DNA of 64,000 nt from Gallionella sp. (GTDB lineage Bacteria; Pseudomonadota; Gammaproteobacteria; Burkholderiales; Gallionellaceae): positions 1 through 64,000 of the forward strand of contig JAQTLM010000001.1 in the NCBI GenBank assembly GCA_028714895.1, given 5' to 3'. Positions 53,971 to 63,714 of this stretch are shown here, piece after piece. Position 1 is the first letter of the stretch; the number at the start of each line of letters is the position of its first letter. The position numbers were made by a program, and so were the translations under genes. The notes under the pieces were generated by a model. The model saw only the letters and a program-made list of their open reading frames with translations. It did not search any database and was not told the DNA's origin.

Positions 53971-54902
53971 GTGAGGGCTTGGCCCACACCACTGTTTTGC
54001 TGAATGAAGCTGTTGACGCACTCGCAATCAAGCCGGATGGCATTTATGTGGATGGCACGTTCGGGCGCGGCGGGCACAGTGCGCGAATACTGGAGCGGCT
54101 CGGCAGCAACGGCAGATTGATCGCGCTGGACAAGGATCCGGCAGCGGTGGCGGCAGGCAGGAAGTGGCGCGATGCGCGTTTCCAGATGGAGCATCGCGGC
54201 TTCGCGCAGTTGGCGGAGGTGTTGCGCGAACAGGGTGTGGTGAAGGTGGACGGCATCCTGCTGGATTTGGGGGTGTCGTCGCCGCAACTGGATGATGCGG
54301 CACGCGGTTTCAGTTTTCGCTTTGATGCGCCGCTGGATATGCGCATGGACACCAGCAGCGGGATGACCGCAGCGCAGTGGCTGGCGACGGTGGATGAAGG
54401 TTTGCTGACGGAGGTGATACGTGAATACGGCGAAGAACGGTTTGCTAAGCAGATTGCAAGGGCGGTTGTTGCGGCGCGCGCAATCCAACCGATCCACACC
54501 ACGCGGCAGCTCGTCGAGCTGGTTGGCAAAACGGTACGTACCCGCGAAGCCGGGCAGAATCCGGCAACACGCACCTTTCAGGCTATACGGATTTATCTCA
54601 ACGGGGAGCTCGAAGAGCTTGCGCGGGTGTTGCCGGAATGCGTGACGCATCTCAAGGCCGGGGGGCGTCTGGCGGTGATCAGTTTTCATTCGCTGGAAGA
54701 CCGCATCGTGAAGCACTTCATGCGCGACATGGCAGAGGGCGACAAGCTGCCGCGCAATGTGCCGATCCGCGCCAGCGAAGTGCCGCAGGGCAAGCTACAT
54801 TTGATCGGCAAGGCAGTGCGCGCGACTGAAGCGGAAGTGCAGGCCAATCCGCGCGCGCGGAGCGCGGTGATGCGCGTGGCGGAGCGCAGCGATGTGGCGT
54901 AG
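53967..54902 (+). CDS. rsmH: 16S rRNA (cytosine-1402 N4) methyltransferase
   Basis: RsmH (MraW) methylates C1402 in the decoding centre of 16S rRNA. The 311-residue protein begins [20 protein letters not shown] and has the SAM motif [18 protein letters not shown]. It continues [20 protein letters not shown] and ends in a C-terminal block with [20 protein letters not shown]. It starts with GTG overlapping the mraZ stop by four bases. Its end overlaps ftsL by eleven bases, as usual in the dcw cluster. Confidence 0.96.
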   Translation: MSEGLAHTTVLLNEAVDALAIKPDGIYVDGTFGRGGHSARILERLGSNGRLIALDKDPAAVAAGRKWRDARFQMEHRGFAQLAEVLREQGVVKVDGILLDLGVSSPQLDDAARGFSFRFDAPLDMRMDTSSGMTAAQWLATVDEGLLTEVIREYGEERFAKQIARAVVAARAIQPIHTTRQLVELVGKTVRTREAGQNPATRTFQAIRIYLNGELEELARVLPECVTHLKAGGRLAVISFHSLEDRIVKHFMRDMAEGDKLPRNVPIRASEVPQGKLHLIGKAVRATEAEVQANPRARSAVMRVAERSDVA

Positions 54903-55194
54903 CGGCGGCGCATTGAATGCGTTGCTGCTGGCGGCGGTAGTGCTATGCGCGTTGAGCGTGGTCACTTCGCAGCACAAGGCACGCAAGCTGTACATCGAAT
55001 TGCAGAAACAAAAGGAGCTTGCGCAGCAGATGGATGTGGAATGGGGGCAGTTGCAATTGGAGCAAAGCACTTGGGCCGCGCCGGCGCGGGTGGAAAAGAT
55101 TGCGGCACGCCAGTTGCAGATGCAGTTGCCCAGAAACGGGCAAGTTCAATTTATACGGGTAGAGCCTAACGGCCATTTAGATAAACAACCATGA
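54892..55194 (+). CDS. ftsL: Cell division protein FtsL
   Basis: FtsL is a small bitopic division protein that forms a complex with FtsB and FtsQ and activates FtsWI. The 100-residue product has a single membrane segment (about residues 6-25: [20 protein letters not shown]). A coiled-coil follows ([20 protein letters not shown]) with leucines in heptad positions, and then a short periplasmic tail. Its place between rsmH and ftsI is the standard one. It overlaps ftsI by four bases. Sequence conservation in this family is low, so position is an important part of the call. Confidence 0.9.
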   Translation: MWRSGGALNALLLAAVVLCALSVVTSQHKARKLYIELQKQKELAQQMDVEWGQLQLEQSTWAAPARVEKIAARQLQMQLPRNGQVQFIRVEPNGHLDKQP

Positions 55195-56921
55195 ATTATG
55201 CGGCCAGCGCACATCCAGACATCACGGCAGAATTGCCCGGATGGCGCGCCACCGCGTTATTTGTGGCGTTGCTGGCCGGGCTGGCCGGGCTGGTCGGGCG
55301 CGGCGTTTATCTGCAAGGGATACGCAACGATTTTTTGCAGGAAAAAGGCAATGCGCGTTACAGCCGCATAATCGAAGTCAGCGCGCATCGCGGCATGATC
55401 ACCGACCGCAATGGCGAGCCGCTCGCGGTCAGCACGCCGGTGGAATCGGTGTGGGTTAGCCCGGCGGATGTGGAAGCCGATAGCCGGCAAGTAAAGCAAT
55501 TGGCGCAGATACTCGGCATGAATGTCGAAGAAGTGAAAAATCGGCTGTCCGACACCTCGCGCGATTTCGTCTATCTCAAGCGGCACCTGCCTCCCGATCA
55601 AGCCGGGAAAGTGGTGAGCCTGAATCTTCCCGGCATTTCCCTGCAACGCGAATATCGTCGCTACTATCCGGCAGGCGAAGAGGCTGCGCAGACGCTGGGT
55701 TTTACCGGGCAGGATGACAACGGGCAGGAGGGGCTGGAGTTGGCCCTGCAGGAACGGCTTGCCGGCAAATCCGGTAGCCAGCGCGTCATCAAAGACCGGC
55801 GCGGCCACATCGTCGAGGATGCCGGCAGCCTGCATGCGCCCAAGCCGGGCAGCGATATCGCATTGAGTCTGGACAGTAATGTGCAGCACCTCGCCTATCG
55901 CGAGCTGGAAAGCGCCGTCAGGCAGCATAGAGCCAAGGCCGGTGCAGTAGTGGTTCTCGATGCGCGCAGCGGCGAAGTGCTGGCGCTCGCCAACTATCCC
56001 GCCTACAACCCCAATAATCGCAGCAAGGTTAGCAGCCAGGCGATGCGCAACCGCGCCATTGCCGACCTGTTTGAGCCAGGCTCGACGATGAAGCCGTTCA
56101 CCGTGGCGACCGCGCTCGAGCAGGGCAAGGTACGCCCGGATACGATGATCAATACCGAGCATGGCGTGTTCACGGTAGGCAACAAGAAAATTCACGACTC
56201 GCATCCGGAATCGATGTTGACTGTGGCGCAGATTATTCAAAAATCCAGCAATGTCGGTGCGGCCAAGATTGCCCTGTCTTTGGAGCCTGAGATATTGTGG
56301 CAAAGTTTGGCGGACAGCGGCTTCGGTGCACAGACCGGCAGCAATTTTCCCGGTGAAGCGCCGGGAAAATTGCGCGATGCGAAAACCTGGCAGCCCATCG
56401 AACAAGCCACCATGTCCTATGGGCACGGCATTTCGGTAAACCTGCTGCAATTGGCGCGCGCCTATACGATTTTTGCCAACGATGGCGAGTTGAAACCCGT
56501 CTCGCTGCTGAAACTGGATGCGCCCGCTGTCGGAAAAAAAGTGTTTTCCGACAGCACTGCACATGCGCTGCGCGATATGCTGGAATTGGCGGTGCAGTCC
56601 GGCGGCACGGCCCCTTTGGCGCAGGTGGCCGGCTACCGCGTGGCGGGCAAGACTGGCACCGCACATAAACTGGAAGGCGGTCGTTACGTCAATCGCTATG
56701 TCGCTTCTTTCGTCGGATTCGCTCCGGCATCGAATCCGCGCCTGATCGTGGCGGTGATGATCGACGAGCCGGACAACGGGCAATATTACGGTGGACTGGT
56801 TGCAGCGCCGGTGTTCAGCAAAGTAGCGGGTGCGGCGTTGCATGCGCTCAATGTGCCGAACGATGCGCCGCTGGATAATGTCATCGCGCCGCCGGTCGAC
56901 ATCGTCAAGGAGGAGGTCTGA
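55191..56921 (+). CDS. ftsI: Peptidoglycan D,D-transpeptidase FtsI (penicillin-binding protein 3)
   Basis: FtsI cross-links septal peptidoglycan. The 576-residue protein has an N-terminal cytoplasmic tail and membrane anchor (about residues 20-40). A PBP dimerisation region follows (RGMITDRNGEPLAVSTPVES). The transpeptidase domain has the serine motif EPGSTMKPFTVATALE (SxxK), then QKSSNVGAA (SxN) and AGKTGTAHK (KTG). All catalytic residues are intact. It overlaps ftsL by four bases and murE by one. Confidence 0.96.
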   Translation: MNYAASAHPDITAELPGWRATALFVALLAGLAGLVGRGVYLQGIRNDFLQEKGNARYSRIIEVSAHRGMITDRNGEPLAVSTPVESVWVSPADVEADSRQVKQLAQILGMNVEEVKNRLSDTSRDFVYLKRHLPPDQAGKVVSLNLPGISLQREYRRYYPAGEEAAQTLGFTGQDDNGQEGLELALQERLAGKSGSQRVIKDRRGHIVEDAGSLHAPKPGSDIALSLDSNVQHLAYRELESAVRQHRAKAGAVVVLDARSGEVLALANYPAYNPNNRSKVSSQAMRNRAIADLFEPGSTMKPFTVATALEQGKVRPDTMINTEHGVFTVGNKKIHDSHPESMLTVAQIIQKSSNVGAAKIALSLEPEILWQSLADSGFGAQTGSNFPGEAPGKLRDAKTWQPIEQATMSYGHGISVNLLQLARAYTIFANDGELKPVSLLKLDAPAVGKKVFSDSTAHALRDMLELAVQSGGTAPLAQVAGYRVAGKTGTAHKLEGGRYVNRYVASFVGFAPASNPRLIVAVMIDEPDNGQYYGGLVAAPVFSKVAGAALHALNVPNDAPLDNVIAPPVDIVKEEV

Positions 56922-58546
56922 TGTTTCCCCTTGAACAGTTAAACGAGCTGAACGTAAAAATCACGCGCCTGGTGACCGACAGCCGCGCGGTGCGGCTAGG
57001 CGATACCTTTGTCGCCTGTCCGGGCGAAAAAGCGGATGGTCGGCAATTCGTCGCTCAGGCGATTGCGCAGGGTGCGAATGCGGTGATCTACGAAAAACTT
57101 TTGTCCGGGCACCCGTGGGAGGCGCAGCATTTTGTCTGGGATGATGCCTGGAAAATACCCAATCTCGCGGTGAGCGACCTGCGCCACAAGGCGGGGTGGC
57201 TGGCGGACGCGGTGTATGGCGCGCCTTCCGAAAAATTGTGGATGGTCGGGATTACCGGCACCAACGGCAAGACTTCCACCAGTCACTGGATCGCCCATGC
57301 GCTGAACGATGCCGGAAAGAAATGCGCGTTGATTGGCACGCTGGGTAATGGTTTTTTTGACGCGCTGCAGCCCAGCGCCAATACCACGCCGGATGCGATC
57401 AGGGTGCATGGCCTGCTCGCGGATTACCGGCGTGCCGATGCGCAGGCCGTGGCGATGGAAGTATCCTCGCATGCGCTGGCGCAGGGGCGGGTGAACGGCG
57501 TGCGTTTCGATGTGGCGCTGCTGACCAACCTGAGCCGCGACCATCTCGATTATCACGGCGACATGGAAAGCTATGCGGCGAGCAAACGCAAGCTGTTCGA
57601 CTGGCAGGAACTGAAATTTGCCGTGATCAATCTCGATGATGCGTTCGGCGCGGAACTGGCCGAGCAATTGCGGGATGGGGCGGCAGAGGTTATCGGCTAC
57701 GGCCTGAGCGATGCCGCGTTGCAACTGGCCGAACGTCTCGGGTTGCGCATGGTGTATGGCCACCTCGCGGAGATGAGCGGGCAGGGCTTGCGGCTGAACG
57801 TGCATTCAAGCTGGGGGGCGGCTGCGACACGTTACTGCGAAGCAGCCGATTGCGGGAGCAGCCGCCTCGCGCCCCCTCCCGCACCAGACGCTTGCGCGCA
57901 CCGTGTCGGGGGTGCGGCGCAAATAAACAGCGCGCTGGTCGGTCGTTTTAACGCGGCGAATTTGCTGGGTGCATTGGCGGTGTTGCTGGTGAGCGGCATC
58001 GAACCGGGCGAGGCAGTGCAGTCATTGAGCAAGGCGCAAGCCGTCGCGGGACGGATGCAGCGGCTCGGTGGAGCGCAGCAGCCGACGGTGATCGTGGACT
58101 ATGCGCACACGCCGGATGCGCTGGAAAAAGTGTTGCTGGCGTTGCGCGAGGTTGGAGCGCCCCAAGTTGGCCAACAGGGGGGCGGCAGGCTGATCTGCGT
58201 ATTCGGCTGCGGCGGTGACCGCGACCGCGGCAAGCGCGCCATGATGGGGCTGGTCGCCGAGAAGTTTTCCGACCATTGTATCGTCACCAGCGACAACCCG
58301 CGCAGCGAGGACCCGCAGCGCATCATTGCCGAAATACTCGGCGGCATGACTGTCCACAACCACGAAGTCATCGTTGAACGCGCCGCAGCCATCGAGCGCG
58401 CCATCAGCCTGGCGCGGCAACGCGATACCGTGCTGTTGGCCGGCAAGGGGCATGAGGATTATCAGGAAATCAACGGCGTGAAGCATCCGTTCAGCGATGT
58501 GGCGGTTGCCGAGGGCGCGCTGCGGATATGGAGGGCGCCAGCATGA
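56921..58546 (+). CDS. murE: UDP-MurNAc-tripeptide synthetase MurE, with in-frame repeat insertion
   Basis: MurE adds meso-diaminopimelate to UDP-MurNAc-Ala-Glu. The 541-residue protein has the ATP loop GITGTNGKTSTSHWIAHAL near residue 111. The later region DYAHTPDALEKVLLAL and the diaminopimelate motif DNPRSEDPQ near residue 461 are also present. It is some 30 residues longer than relatives. Within NVHSSWGAAATRY...GGAAQINSALVGRFNAANLL, the stretch between SWG and AQINSAL is encoded by an 82-nt hairpin element (57826-57907). This is the same family as in murD but in the opposite orientation. The insertion lies just ahead of the central-domain GRFNAANLL motif, in a probable surface loop, and all catalytic motifs remain. 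Confidence 0.95.
   Translation: MFPLEQLNELNVKITRLVTDSRAVRLGDTFVACPGEKADGRQFVAQAIAQGANAVIYEKLLSGHPWEAQHFVWDDAWKIPNLAVSDLRHKAGWLADAVYGAPSEKLWMVGITGTNGKTSTSHWIAHALNDAGKKCALIGTLGNGFFDALQPSANTTPDAIRVHGLLADYRRADAQAVAMEVSSHALAQGRVNGVRFDVALLTNLSRDHLDYHGDMESYAASKRKLFDWQELKFAVINLDDAFGAELAEQLRDGAAEVIGYGLSDAALQLAERLGLRMVYGHLAEMSGQGLRLNVHSSWGAAATRYCEAADCGSSRLAPPPAPDACAHRVGGAAQINSALVGRFNAANLLGALAVLLVSGIEPGEAVQSLSKAQAVAGRMQRLGGAQQPTVIVDYAHTPDALEKVLLALREVGAPQVGQQGGGRLICVFGCGGDRDRGKRAMMGLVAEKFSDHCIVTSDNPRSEDPQRIIAEILGGMTVHNHEVIVERAAAIERAISLARQRDTVLLAGKGHEDYQEINGVKHPFSDVAVAEGALRIWRAPA
57826..57907 (-). repeat. 82-nt GACAC/GTGTC hairpin family, copy inside murE
   Basis: On the minus strand it reads GACACGGTGCGCGCAAGCGT, then CTGGTGCGGGAG, a central region, CTCCCGCAATCGG, CTGCTTCGCAG and TAACGTGTC. 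The ends pair, as do the two inner arms. It corresponds base by base to the murD copy over its outer 20-30 bases. It has no stop codon in the murE frame. Confidence 0.85.
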
Positions 58547-59955
58547 AGGAAGTTGGCATGATGCTGCTCTCGCAAGCCGCACAAGTGCTGAATGGCCGGT
58601 TGGTCGGTGAAGATGTGCGCTTTGCCGCCGTGTCCAGCGACTCGCGCAAGATACAGCCGGGTGATTTATTTATCGCACTGCGTGGCGAGCATTTCGATGG
58701 CTACAAGTTTGTCGCAACCGCTTTGCAGTCCGGCGCCGCAGCTGCGTTGGTGAATACGGATAGCTATCGTGGCGAAACCCCGGTTTGCCCATTGCTGCTG
58801 GTAGAGGACACGCGCCTCGCGCTGGGGCAATTGGCGGCGTACTGGCGCAAACAGTTCGATATTCCGCTGGTGGCGATTACCGGAAGCAACGGTAAGACCA
58901 CGGTGAAGGAAATGCTCGCCGGAATTTTGCGTTTAGCCGCAGGCAACGATGAGGCAGTGCTGGCAACCAAGGGCAATCTCAACAACGACATCGGTATGCC
59001 GCTGACCCTGCTGCAATTGAATGCGCAGCATCGCTATGCCGTGATCGAAATGGGCATGAACCATCCCGGCGAAATCGATTATCTGACGCATCTCGCCTGC
59101 CCCGACGTGGCGCTGGTCACCAATGCCAGTGGCGCACATCTGGAAGGGTTGGGTTCGGTGGAAGCTGTGGCGCATGCCAAGGGGGAGATATTTGCGGGGC
59201 TGGTGGCGAAGGGCACTGCGGTGATCAATGCCGATGACGGCCATGCGCCGCTGTGGCGGACGCTGGCCGGTTCGCACTCCATGCTCGAGTTCGGCCTGAA
59301 TCAGCCCGCTGATGTGACCGGGCAATGGCAGCCGCAGGATACTGGGTTGTGCTTGGACGCCCATACCCCATCGGGCGATTTCAGCGCGAATTTGCAGGTG
59401 CCTGGTGCACACAATGCGCGCAATGCCTTGGCGGCAACCGCCGCCGCCATTGCATTGAAGGTGCCGCTGGAAACCATTGTCGCAGGGCTGGAGAAATTCG
59501 GCGGCGTGGCCGGACGCTTGCAGCGCAAGGTGGCGCGGCATGGCGCGATGTTGATCGACGACACCTACAACGCCAACCCTGCCTCGATGCGTGCCGCGAT
59601 TGAGGTGCTGGCCCAAGGCTCTGTGGAAAAGCCTGGGGGCAAGCGCGTGCTGGTGATGGGCGATATGGGCGAACTGGGCGATAACGCCGCTGCGTTCCAT
59701 GCCGGGATCGGCACCGAGGCGCGCAGCGCCGGAATCGAGAAGCTCTATGCCTTGGGTGTGTTGAGTGTCAACGCGGTGCGCGCCTTCGGTTGCGGTGCGG
59801 AGCATTTCGAGCGCATCGAGGATTTGCAGAAAGCATTGGAAGATGAACTGGATGAGGACACCACCGTGCTGGTGAAGGGTTCGCGCTTCATGAAAATGGA
59901 ACGCGTGGTGGAATTTTGTGCATCGACAAAGGAGGCGCAATGCTGCTCGCATTAA
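58543..59955 (+). CDS. murF: UDP-MurNAc-tripeptide:D-Ala-D-Ala ligase
   Basis: MurF adds D-alanyl-D-alanine, completing the pentapeptide precursor. The 470-residue product has the ATP loop [20 protein letters not shown] and [15 protein letters not shown]. The central-domain motif [17 protein letters not shown] and [19 protein letters not shown] in the C-terminal domain are also present. The start at 58543 ([10 protein letters not shown]) follows GGAGGG and overlaps the murE stop by four bases; ATG 58528 or 58558 are less likely. It overlaps mraY by 16 bases. Confidence 0.95.
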   Translation: MKEVGMMLLSQAAQVLNGRLVGEDVRFAAVSSDSRKIQPGDLFIALRGEHFDGYKFVATALQSGAAAALVNTDSYRGETPVCPLLLVEDTRLALGQLAAYWRKQFDIPLVAITGSNGKTTVKEMLAGILRLAAGNDEAVLATKGNLNNDIGMPLTLLQLNAQHRYAVIEMGMNHPGEIDYLTHLACPDVALVTNASGAHLEGLGSVEAVAHAKGEIFAGLVAKGTAVINADDGHAPLWRTLAGSHSMLEFGLNQPADVTGQWQPQDTGLCLDAHTPSGDFSANLQVPGAHNARNALAATAAAIALKVPLETIVAGLEKFGGVAGRLQRKVARHGAMLIDDTYNANPASMRAAIEVLAQGSVEKPGGKRVLVMGDMGELGDNAAAFHAGIGTEARSAGIEKLYALGVLSVNAVRAFGCGAEHFERIEDLQKALEDELDEDTTVLVKGSRFMKMERVVEFCASTKEAQCCSH

Positions 59956-61025
59956 CCCAGTGGCTGGCTCAGGACGTGAGGTTTTTTAGCGTGTTCAATT
60001 ACATCACGCTGCGCGCCGTGCTGGCGGCGATGACCGCGCTGGTCATTTCGTTTCTGGTCGGGCCGGCGATGATCCGCAAGTTGACCGCTTACAAGATCGG
60101 GCAATCGGTACGCAGTGACGGGCCCCAGACGCATCTGGTCAAGGCCGGCACGCCGACGATGGGCGGCGCGCTGATCCTTACCTCGATCGCGATCACCACG
60201 TTGCTGTGGGGTGATTTGCACAATCATTATGTGTGGGTGGCGCTGCTCACTACGCTGGGTTTCGGCGTGATCGGCTGGGTGGATGATTACCGCAAGGTGG
60301 TGCATCGCAATCCCAAGGGGTTGCCAGCCAAGGCCAAAATGGGCTGGCAATCCATCATCGCGCTGATTGTCGGTATCTATTTGTGGAACACTGCCAGCCT
60401 GCCCGCGCATACCGAACTGATCGTGCCGTTCCTGAAATTTCTAGTGTTCCCGTTGTCGGCATTCCTGTTCATCGCGCTGGTCTATCTGGTCATCGTCGGC
60501 ACCAGCAACGCGGTGAATCTGACCGACGGGCTGGACGGGTTGGCCATCATGCCCACCATTCTGGTAAGCGGCGCGCTGGCGATCTTCGCCTATGTGGCGG
60601 GCAATGTGGTGTTCTCGAAATATCTCGGCATCCCTTACATTCCGGGCGCGGGTGAGTTGGCGATATTCTGCGGTGCGATTGCCGGTGCAGGGTTGGCCTT
60701 CCTGTGGTTCAACGCCTATCCCGCCGAAGTGTTCATGGGCGATGTCGGCGCGCTGGCGCTGGGCGCGGCGCTCGGCGTCGTGGCGGTGATCGTGCGCCAG
60801 GAACTGGTGCTGTTCATCATGGGCGGCGTATTCGTGGTCGAGGCGGTGTCGGTGATGATCCAGGTGGCCTCATTCAAGCTCACCGGCAAGCGCGTGTTCC
60901 GGATGGCGCCGCTGCACCATCACTATGAACTGAAGGGCTGGAAAGAGACGCAGGTGGTGGTCAGGTTCTGGATCATCACGATGCTGCTGGTGCTTGTGGG
61001 ATTGGCGACGCTGAAACTGAGATGA
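59940..61025 (+). CDS. mraY: Phospho-MurNAc-pentapeptide transferase MraY
   Basis: MraY attaches phospho-MurNAc-pentapeptide to undecaprenyl phosphate, producing lipid I. The 361-residue protein has about ten transmembrane helices. Its family motifs are [23 protein letters not shown] with the DD pair, [29 protein letters not shown] and [20 protein letters not shown]. Start 59940 has GGAGG eight bases upstream and lies inside the end of murF. It is followed by murD with a four-base overlap. UppP elsewhere in the window recycles its lipid carrier. Confidence 0.96.
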   Translation: MLLALTQWLAQDVRFFSVFNYITLRAVLAAMTALVISFLVGPAMIRKLTAYKIGQSVRSDGPQTHLVKAGTPTMGGALILTSIAITTLLWGDLHNHYVWVALLTTLGFGVIGWVDDYRKVVHRNPKGLPAKAKMGWQSIIALIVGIYLWNTASLPAHTELIVPFLKFLVFPLSAFLFIALVYLVIVGTSNAVNLTDGLDGLAIMPTILVSGALAIFAYVAGNVVFSKYLGIPYIPGAGELAIFCGAIAGAGLAFLWFNAYPAEVFMGDVGALALGAALGVVAVIVRQELVLFIMGGVFVVEAVSVMIQVASFKLTGKRVFRMAPLHHHYELKGWKETQVVVRFWIITMLLVLVGLATLKLR

Positions 61026-62509
61026 CACAACTGAAAAACAAATCGGTGCTGGTGCTCGGTCTCGGTGAGACCGGCCTGTCGATGCTGCGCTGGTTGAGCG
61101 CGCAGGGCGCGCGCCTGCGCGCCGCTGACAGCCGCAGCGAACCGCCTGGTTTGGCGGAAGCCGGACAGCATGTCGCAGCCGGGCAGATTTTTTGCGGCGC
61201 ATTCAGCGACGCCTTGTTTGACGGTATCGACCTGATCGCCATCAGCCCAGGTATTCCGCTCGTCGACCCCTTCGTGCAACGCGCCGCCGCGCGCGGCATT
61301 CCGGTGGTCGGCGATATTGAGTTGTTCGCGCAACAACTAACGACTAGCGACTTACGACTAAAGGCCAAGGTGCTCGCGATTACCGGCGCGAACGGCAAGA
61401 CCACCGTGACCAGCATGGTGGAACATCTGTGCAAGGCGGCGGGCAAGGATTCCGTCGCGGCGGGCAACATCTCCCCGGCGGTGCTGGATGTGGTTTTGGC
61501 GCGCGGCACAAACCAGCCAGAGATATGGGTGCTGGAATTATCCAGCTTCCAACTCGAGACGACTGCAACGCTGAATGCGGATGCGGCAACGGTGCTCAAC
61601 ATCAGCGAAGATCATCTTGACCGCTATGCTGGCATCGATGAATACGCGGCGGCCAAGGCGCGCATTTTTATCGGCAGCGGGGTGCAGATTTTGAATCGTG
61701 ACGATGCCCGCAGCATGAGTATGGCGCGCGCCGGAAGCCGGATTATTACCTTTGGTTTGAATTTGCCCGGCAGCGCAAACGATTTTGGTATTGAAAGAGC
61801 GGGAAATGAAATCTGGCTGGTGCAGGGTAGCGAGCGGCTGCTCAAGGTCAGCGACTTGCAGATTGCCGGGCTGCATAACGTCGCCAACGCACTGGCCGCG
61901 CTGGCGTTGTGCCGCGCGATTGAATTGCCGATACCGGTGTTGCTTGAAGCATTGCGCAGTTTCAGGGGATTGCCGCATCGCGTGGAGCGCGTTGCCGAGA
62001 TCGACGGCGTGGTCTATTACGACGATTCCAAGGGAACCAATGTCGGCGCGACGGTCGCCGCGCTGGAGGGTCTGGGCGGCATGACACAGTGCGCGCAAGC
62101 GTCCGGTGCGGGAGTGCCGCCCCCCGCCTCCTCCCGCACCGGAGTGCTTCGCACCACCGTGTCGGAGGCGGGGCGCAAGGTGGTGCTGCTGGCAGGCGGC
62201 GAAGGCAAAGGGCAGGACTTCGCGCCGCTCAAGCCGGCAGTGATGCAGCATGCGCGCGCGGTGGTGCTGATTGGCCGGGATGCGCCGCTGATTGCATCGG
62301 CGCTGGAGGGCTGCGGCGTGTCGCTGCTGCACGTCAAGAACATGAACGATGCGGTGCGGCAGGCCGCGCAACTCGCGCAATCGGGCGATGCGGTATTGCT
62401 GTCGCCGGCTTGCGCCAGCTTCGACATGTTCCGCAACTATGTGCATCGCGCCGATATGTTTGTGGCAGCGGTGCATGAGCTGATCAAGGAGGCCGCATGG
62501 TCTCGCTAA
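61022..62509 (+). CDS. murD: UDP-MurNAc-L-alanine:D-glutamate ligase MurD, with in-frame repeat insertion
   Basis: MurD adds D-glutamate to UDP-MurNAc-Ala. The 495-residue protein is some 40-50 residues longer than usual. It has [19 protein letters not shown] at the N-terminus, the ATP loop [18 protein letters not shown] near residue 120, and [15 protein letters not shown]. The C-terminal domain has [17 protein letters not shown] near residue 338. Two additions are visible. A heptamer array (61332-61366) encodes [10 protein letters not shown] before the ATP loop. An 81-nt hairpin (62083-62163) encodes about 29 residues between GLGG and [16 protein letters not shown]. Both keep the frame and leave catalytic motifs intact. 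Confidence 0.95.
   Translation: MTQLKNKSVLVLGLGETGLSMLRWLSAQGARLRAADSRSEPPGLAEAGQHVAAGQIFCGAFSDALFDGIDLIAISPGIPLVDPFVQRAAARGIPVVGDIELFAQQLTTSDLRLKAKVLAITGANGKTTVTSMVEHLCKAAGKDSVAAGNISPAVLDVVLARGTNQPEIWVLELSSFQLETTATLNADAATVLNISEDHLDRYAGIDEYAAAKARIFIGSGVQILNRDDARSMSMARAGSRIITFGLNLPGSANDFGIERAGNEIWLVQGSERLLKVSDLQIAGLHNVANALAALALCRAIELPIPVLLEALRSFRGLPHRVERVAEIDGVVYYDDSKGTNVGATVAALEGLGGMTQCAQASGAGVPPPASSRTGVLRTTVSEAGRKVVLLAGGEGKGQDFAPLKPAVMQHARAVVLIGRDAPLIASALEGCGVSLLHVKNMNDAVRQAAQLAQSGDAVLLSPACASFDMFRNYVHRADMFVAAVHELIKEAAWSR
61332..61366 (+). repeat. Degenerate heptamer tandem repeat inside murD
   Basis: AACAACT, AACGACT, AGCGACT, TACGACT and AAAGGCC follow in steps of seven; three units share CGACT. 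Five heptamers are 35 bases, so frame depends on the exact number. It codes for a stretch with no family counterpart, ahead of the ATP-binding loop. Confidence 0.6.
62083..62163 (+). repeat. 81-nt GACAC/GTGTC hairpin family, copy inside murD
   Basis: It reads GACACAGTGCGCGCAAGCGT, CCGGTGCGGGAG, a C-rich centre, CTCCCGCACCGG, GTGCTTCGCACC and ACCGTGTC. CCGGTGCGGGAG and CTCCCGCACCGG are exact complements, as are GACAC and GTGTC. It corresponds to the murE copy in reverse orientation and to the intergenic copy at 33442. Confidence 0.88.
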
Positions 62510-63714
62510 CGCCCACAAAAGATATTCAGGCTGGCGCACGGGAGCCTCGCCGCCCTTTCGCCATCAAGACGCGCACCCGCCCGCCGCAGGCGCAATTTGA
62601 CGAGTTGTTGATTTGGGTATTGATAGCATTGCTTGCGCTCGGGCTGGTGATGGTGTATTCCGCCTCGATTGCCACGGCGGAAGCCGGCAAATTTACCGGC
62701 TATCAACCGGCTTATTATTTGCTGCGGCACGGCGTGTTCATCGCCGTGGGATTGCTTGCCGGGCTGCTCGCTTTTCAGGTGCCGGTGCAGCTATGGCAAA
62801 ACTATGCGCCCTATTTGTTTTTGACCGGGGCGGTATTGCTGATATTGGTGTTGATCCCGGGAATCGGGCGCGAAGTCAACGGCAGCCGCCGCTGGCTGTC
62901 GCTGTTTGTCGTCAATTTGCAGCCTTCCGAATTGATGAAATTGTTTGCCGTGTTATATGCCGCCAGTTATACGGTGCGCAAGACGAAGGTGAAAGACACC
63001 TTCGTCAAGGCGTTCGTGCCGATGTTCGTGGTGATGGCGCTGGTCGGCAGCCTGCTGCTGCTGGAACCGGACATGGGCGCATTTGTCGTGATACTTGCAA
63101 TCGCAATCAGCACGCTGTGGCTGGGCGGCTTCAATCTCAAGGTGTTTGCCGGGCTGGTTGTGACACTGCCGCTGGCTTTTGCCGCGCTGATCCTTTCCTC
63201 GCCGTACCGCATGCAGCGCGTCGTCGGCTTCATGGATCCGTGGTCCGACCCGTATGGCAAGGGCTATCAACTGAGCCATGCGCTGATTGCCTTTGGGCGC
63301 GGCGAATGGTTCGGCGTCGGGCTGGGCGGCAGCGTGGAAAAATTGTTCTATCTGCCGGAAGCGCATACCGACTTCCTGATGGCAGTGATTGCGGAAGAAC
63401 TGGGGCTGGCCGGCATAACGGCGGTGATTGCGTTGTTTGCGCTGCTGGTGGTGCGCGCCTTCCAGATCGGCCGCCATGCGGCCTTCCTCGAACGCAATTT
63501 TTCTGCGCTGGCCGCGCAGGGCATCGGCGTATGGCTCGGCGTGCAGGCGATGATCAACATCGGAGTGAATATGGGCGTGCTGCCAACCAAGGGATTGACC
63601 CTGCCGTTTCTCAGTTTCGGCGGCAGCGGCCTGGTGGTGAACTGCATCGCTGCTGCGGTACTGCTGCGAGTCGATTACGAGAATAGAAGAGTCGCTCGGG
63701 GGTTGCCGGTATGA
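62497..63714 (+). CDS. ftsW: Septal peptidoglycan polymerase FtsW
   Basis: FtsW is the SEDS-family glycosyltransferase that builds septal glycan from lipid II, together with FtsI. The 405-residue product has about ten transmembrane helices. It has the motifs [46 protein letters not shown] with the catalytic Asp, [18 protein letters not shown], and [20 protein letters not shown] near the C-terminus. The start at 62497 ([10 protein letters not shown]) overlaps murD by 13 bases; it overlaps murG by four. Nothing is unusual. Confidence 0.96.
   Translation: MVSLTPTKDIQAGAREPRRPFAIKTRTRPPQAQFDELLIWVLIALLALGLVMVYSASIATAEAGKFTGYQPAYYLLRHGVFIAVGLLAGLLAFQVPVQLWQNYAPYLFLTGAVLLILVLIPGIGREVNGSRRWLSLFVVNLQPSELMKLFAVLYAASYTVRKTKVKDTFVKAFVPMFVVMALVGSLLLLEPDMGAFVVILAIAISTLWLGGFNLKVFAGLVVTLPLAFAALILSSPYRMQRVVGFMDPWSDPYGKGYQLSHALIAFGRGEWFGVGLGGSVEKLFYLPEAHTDFLMAVIAEELGLAGITAVIALFALLVVRAFQIGRHAAFLERNFSALAAQGIGVWLGVQAMINIGVNMGVLPTKGLTLPFLSFGGSGLVVNCIAAAVLLRVDYENRRVARGLPV

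Noticed and set aside
55257..56843. 528-codon minus-strand open frame across ftsI
   Set aside because: The plus strand codes for a complete FtsI with all three transpeptidase motifs; the antisense frame has no recognisable domain.
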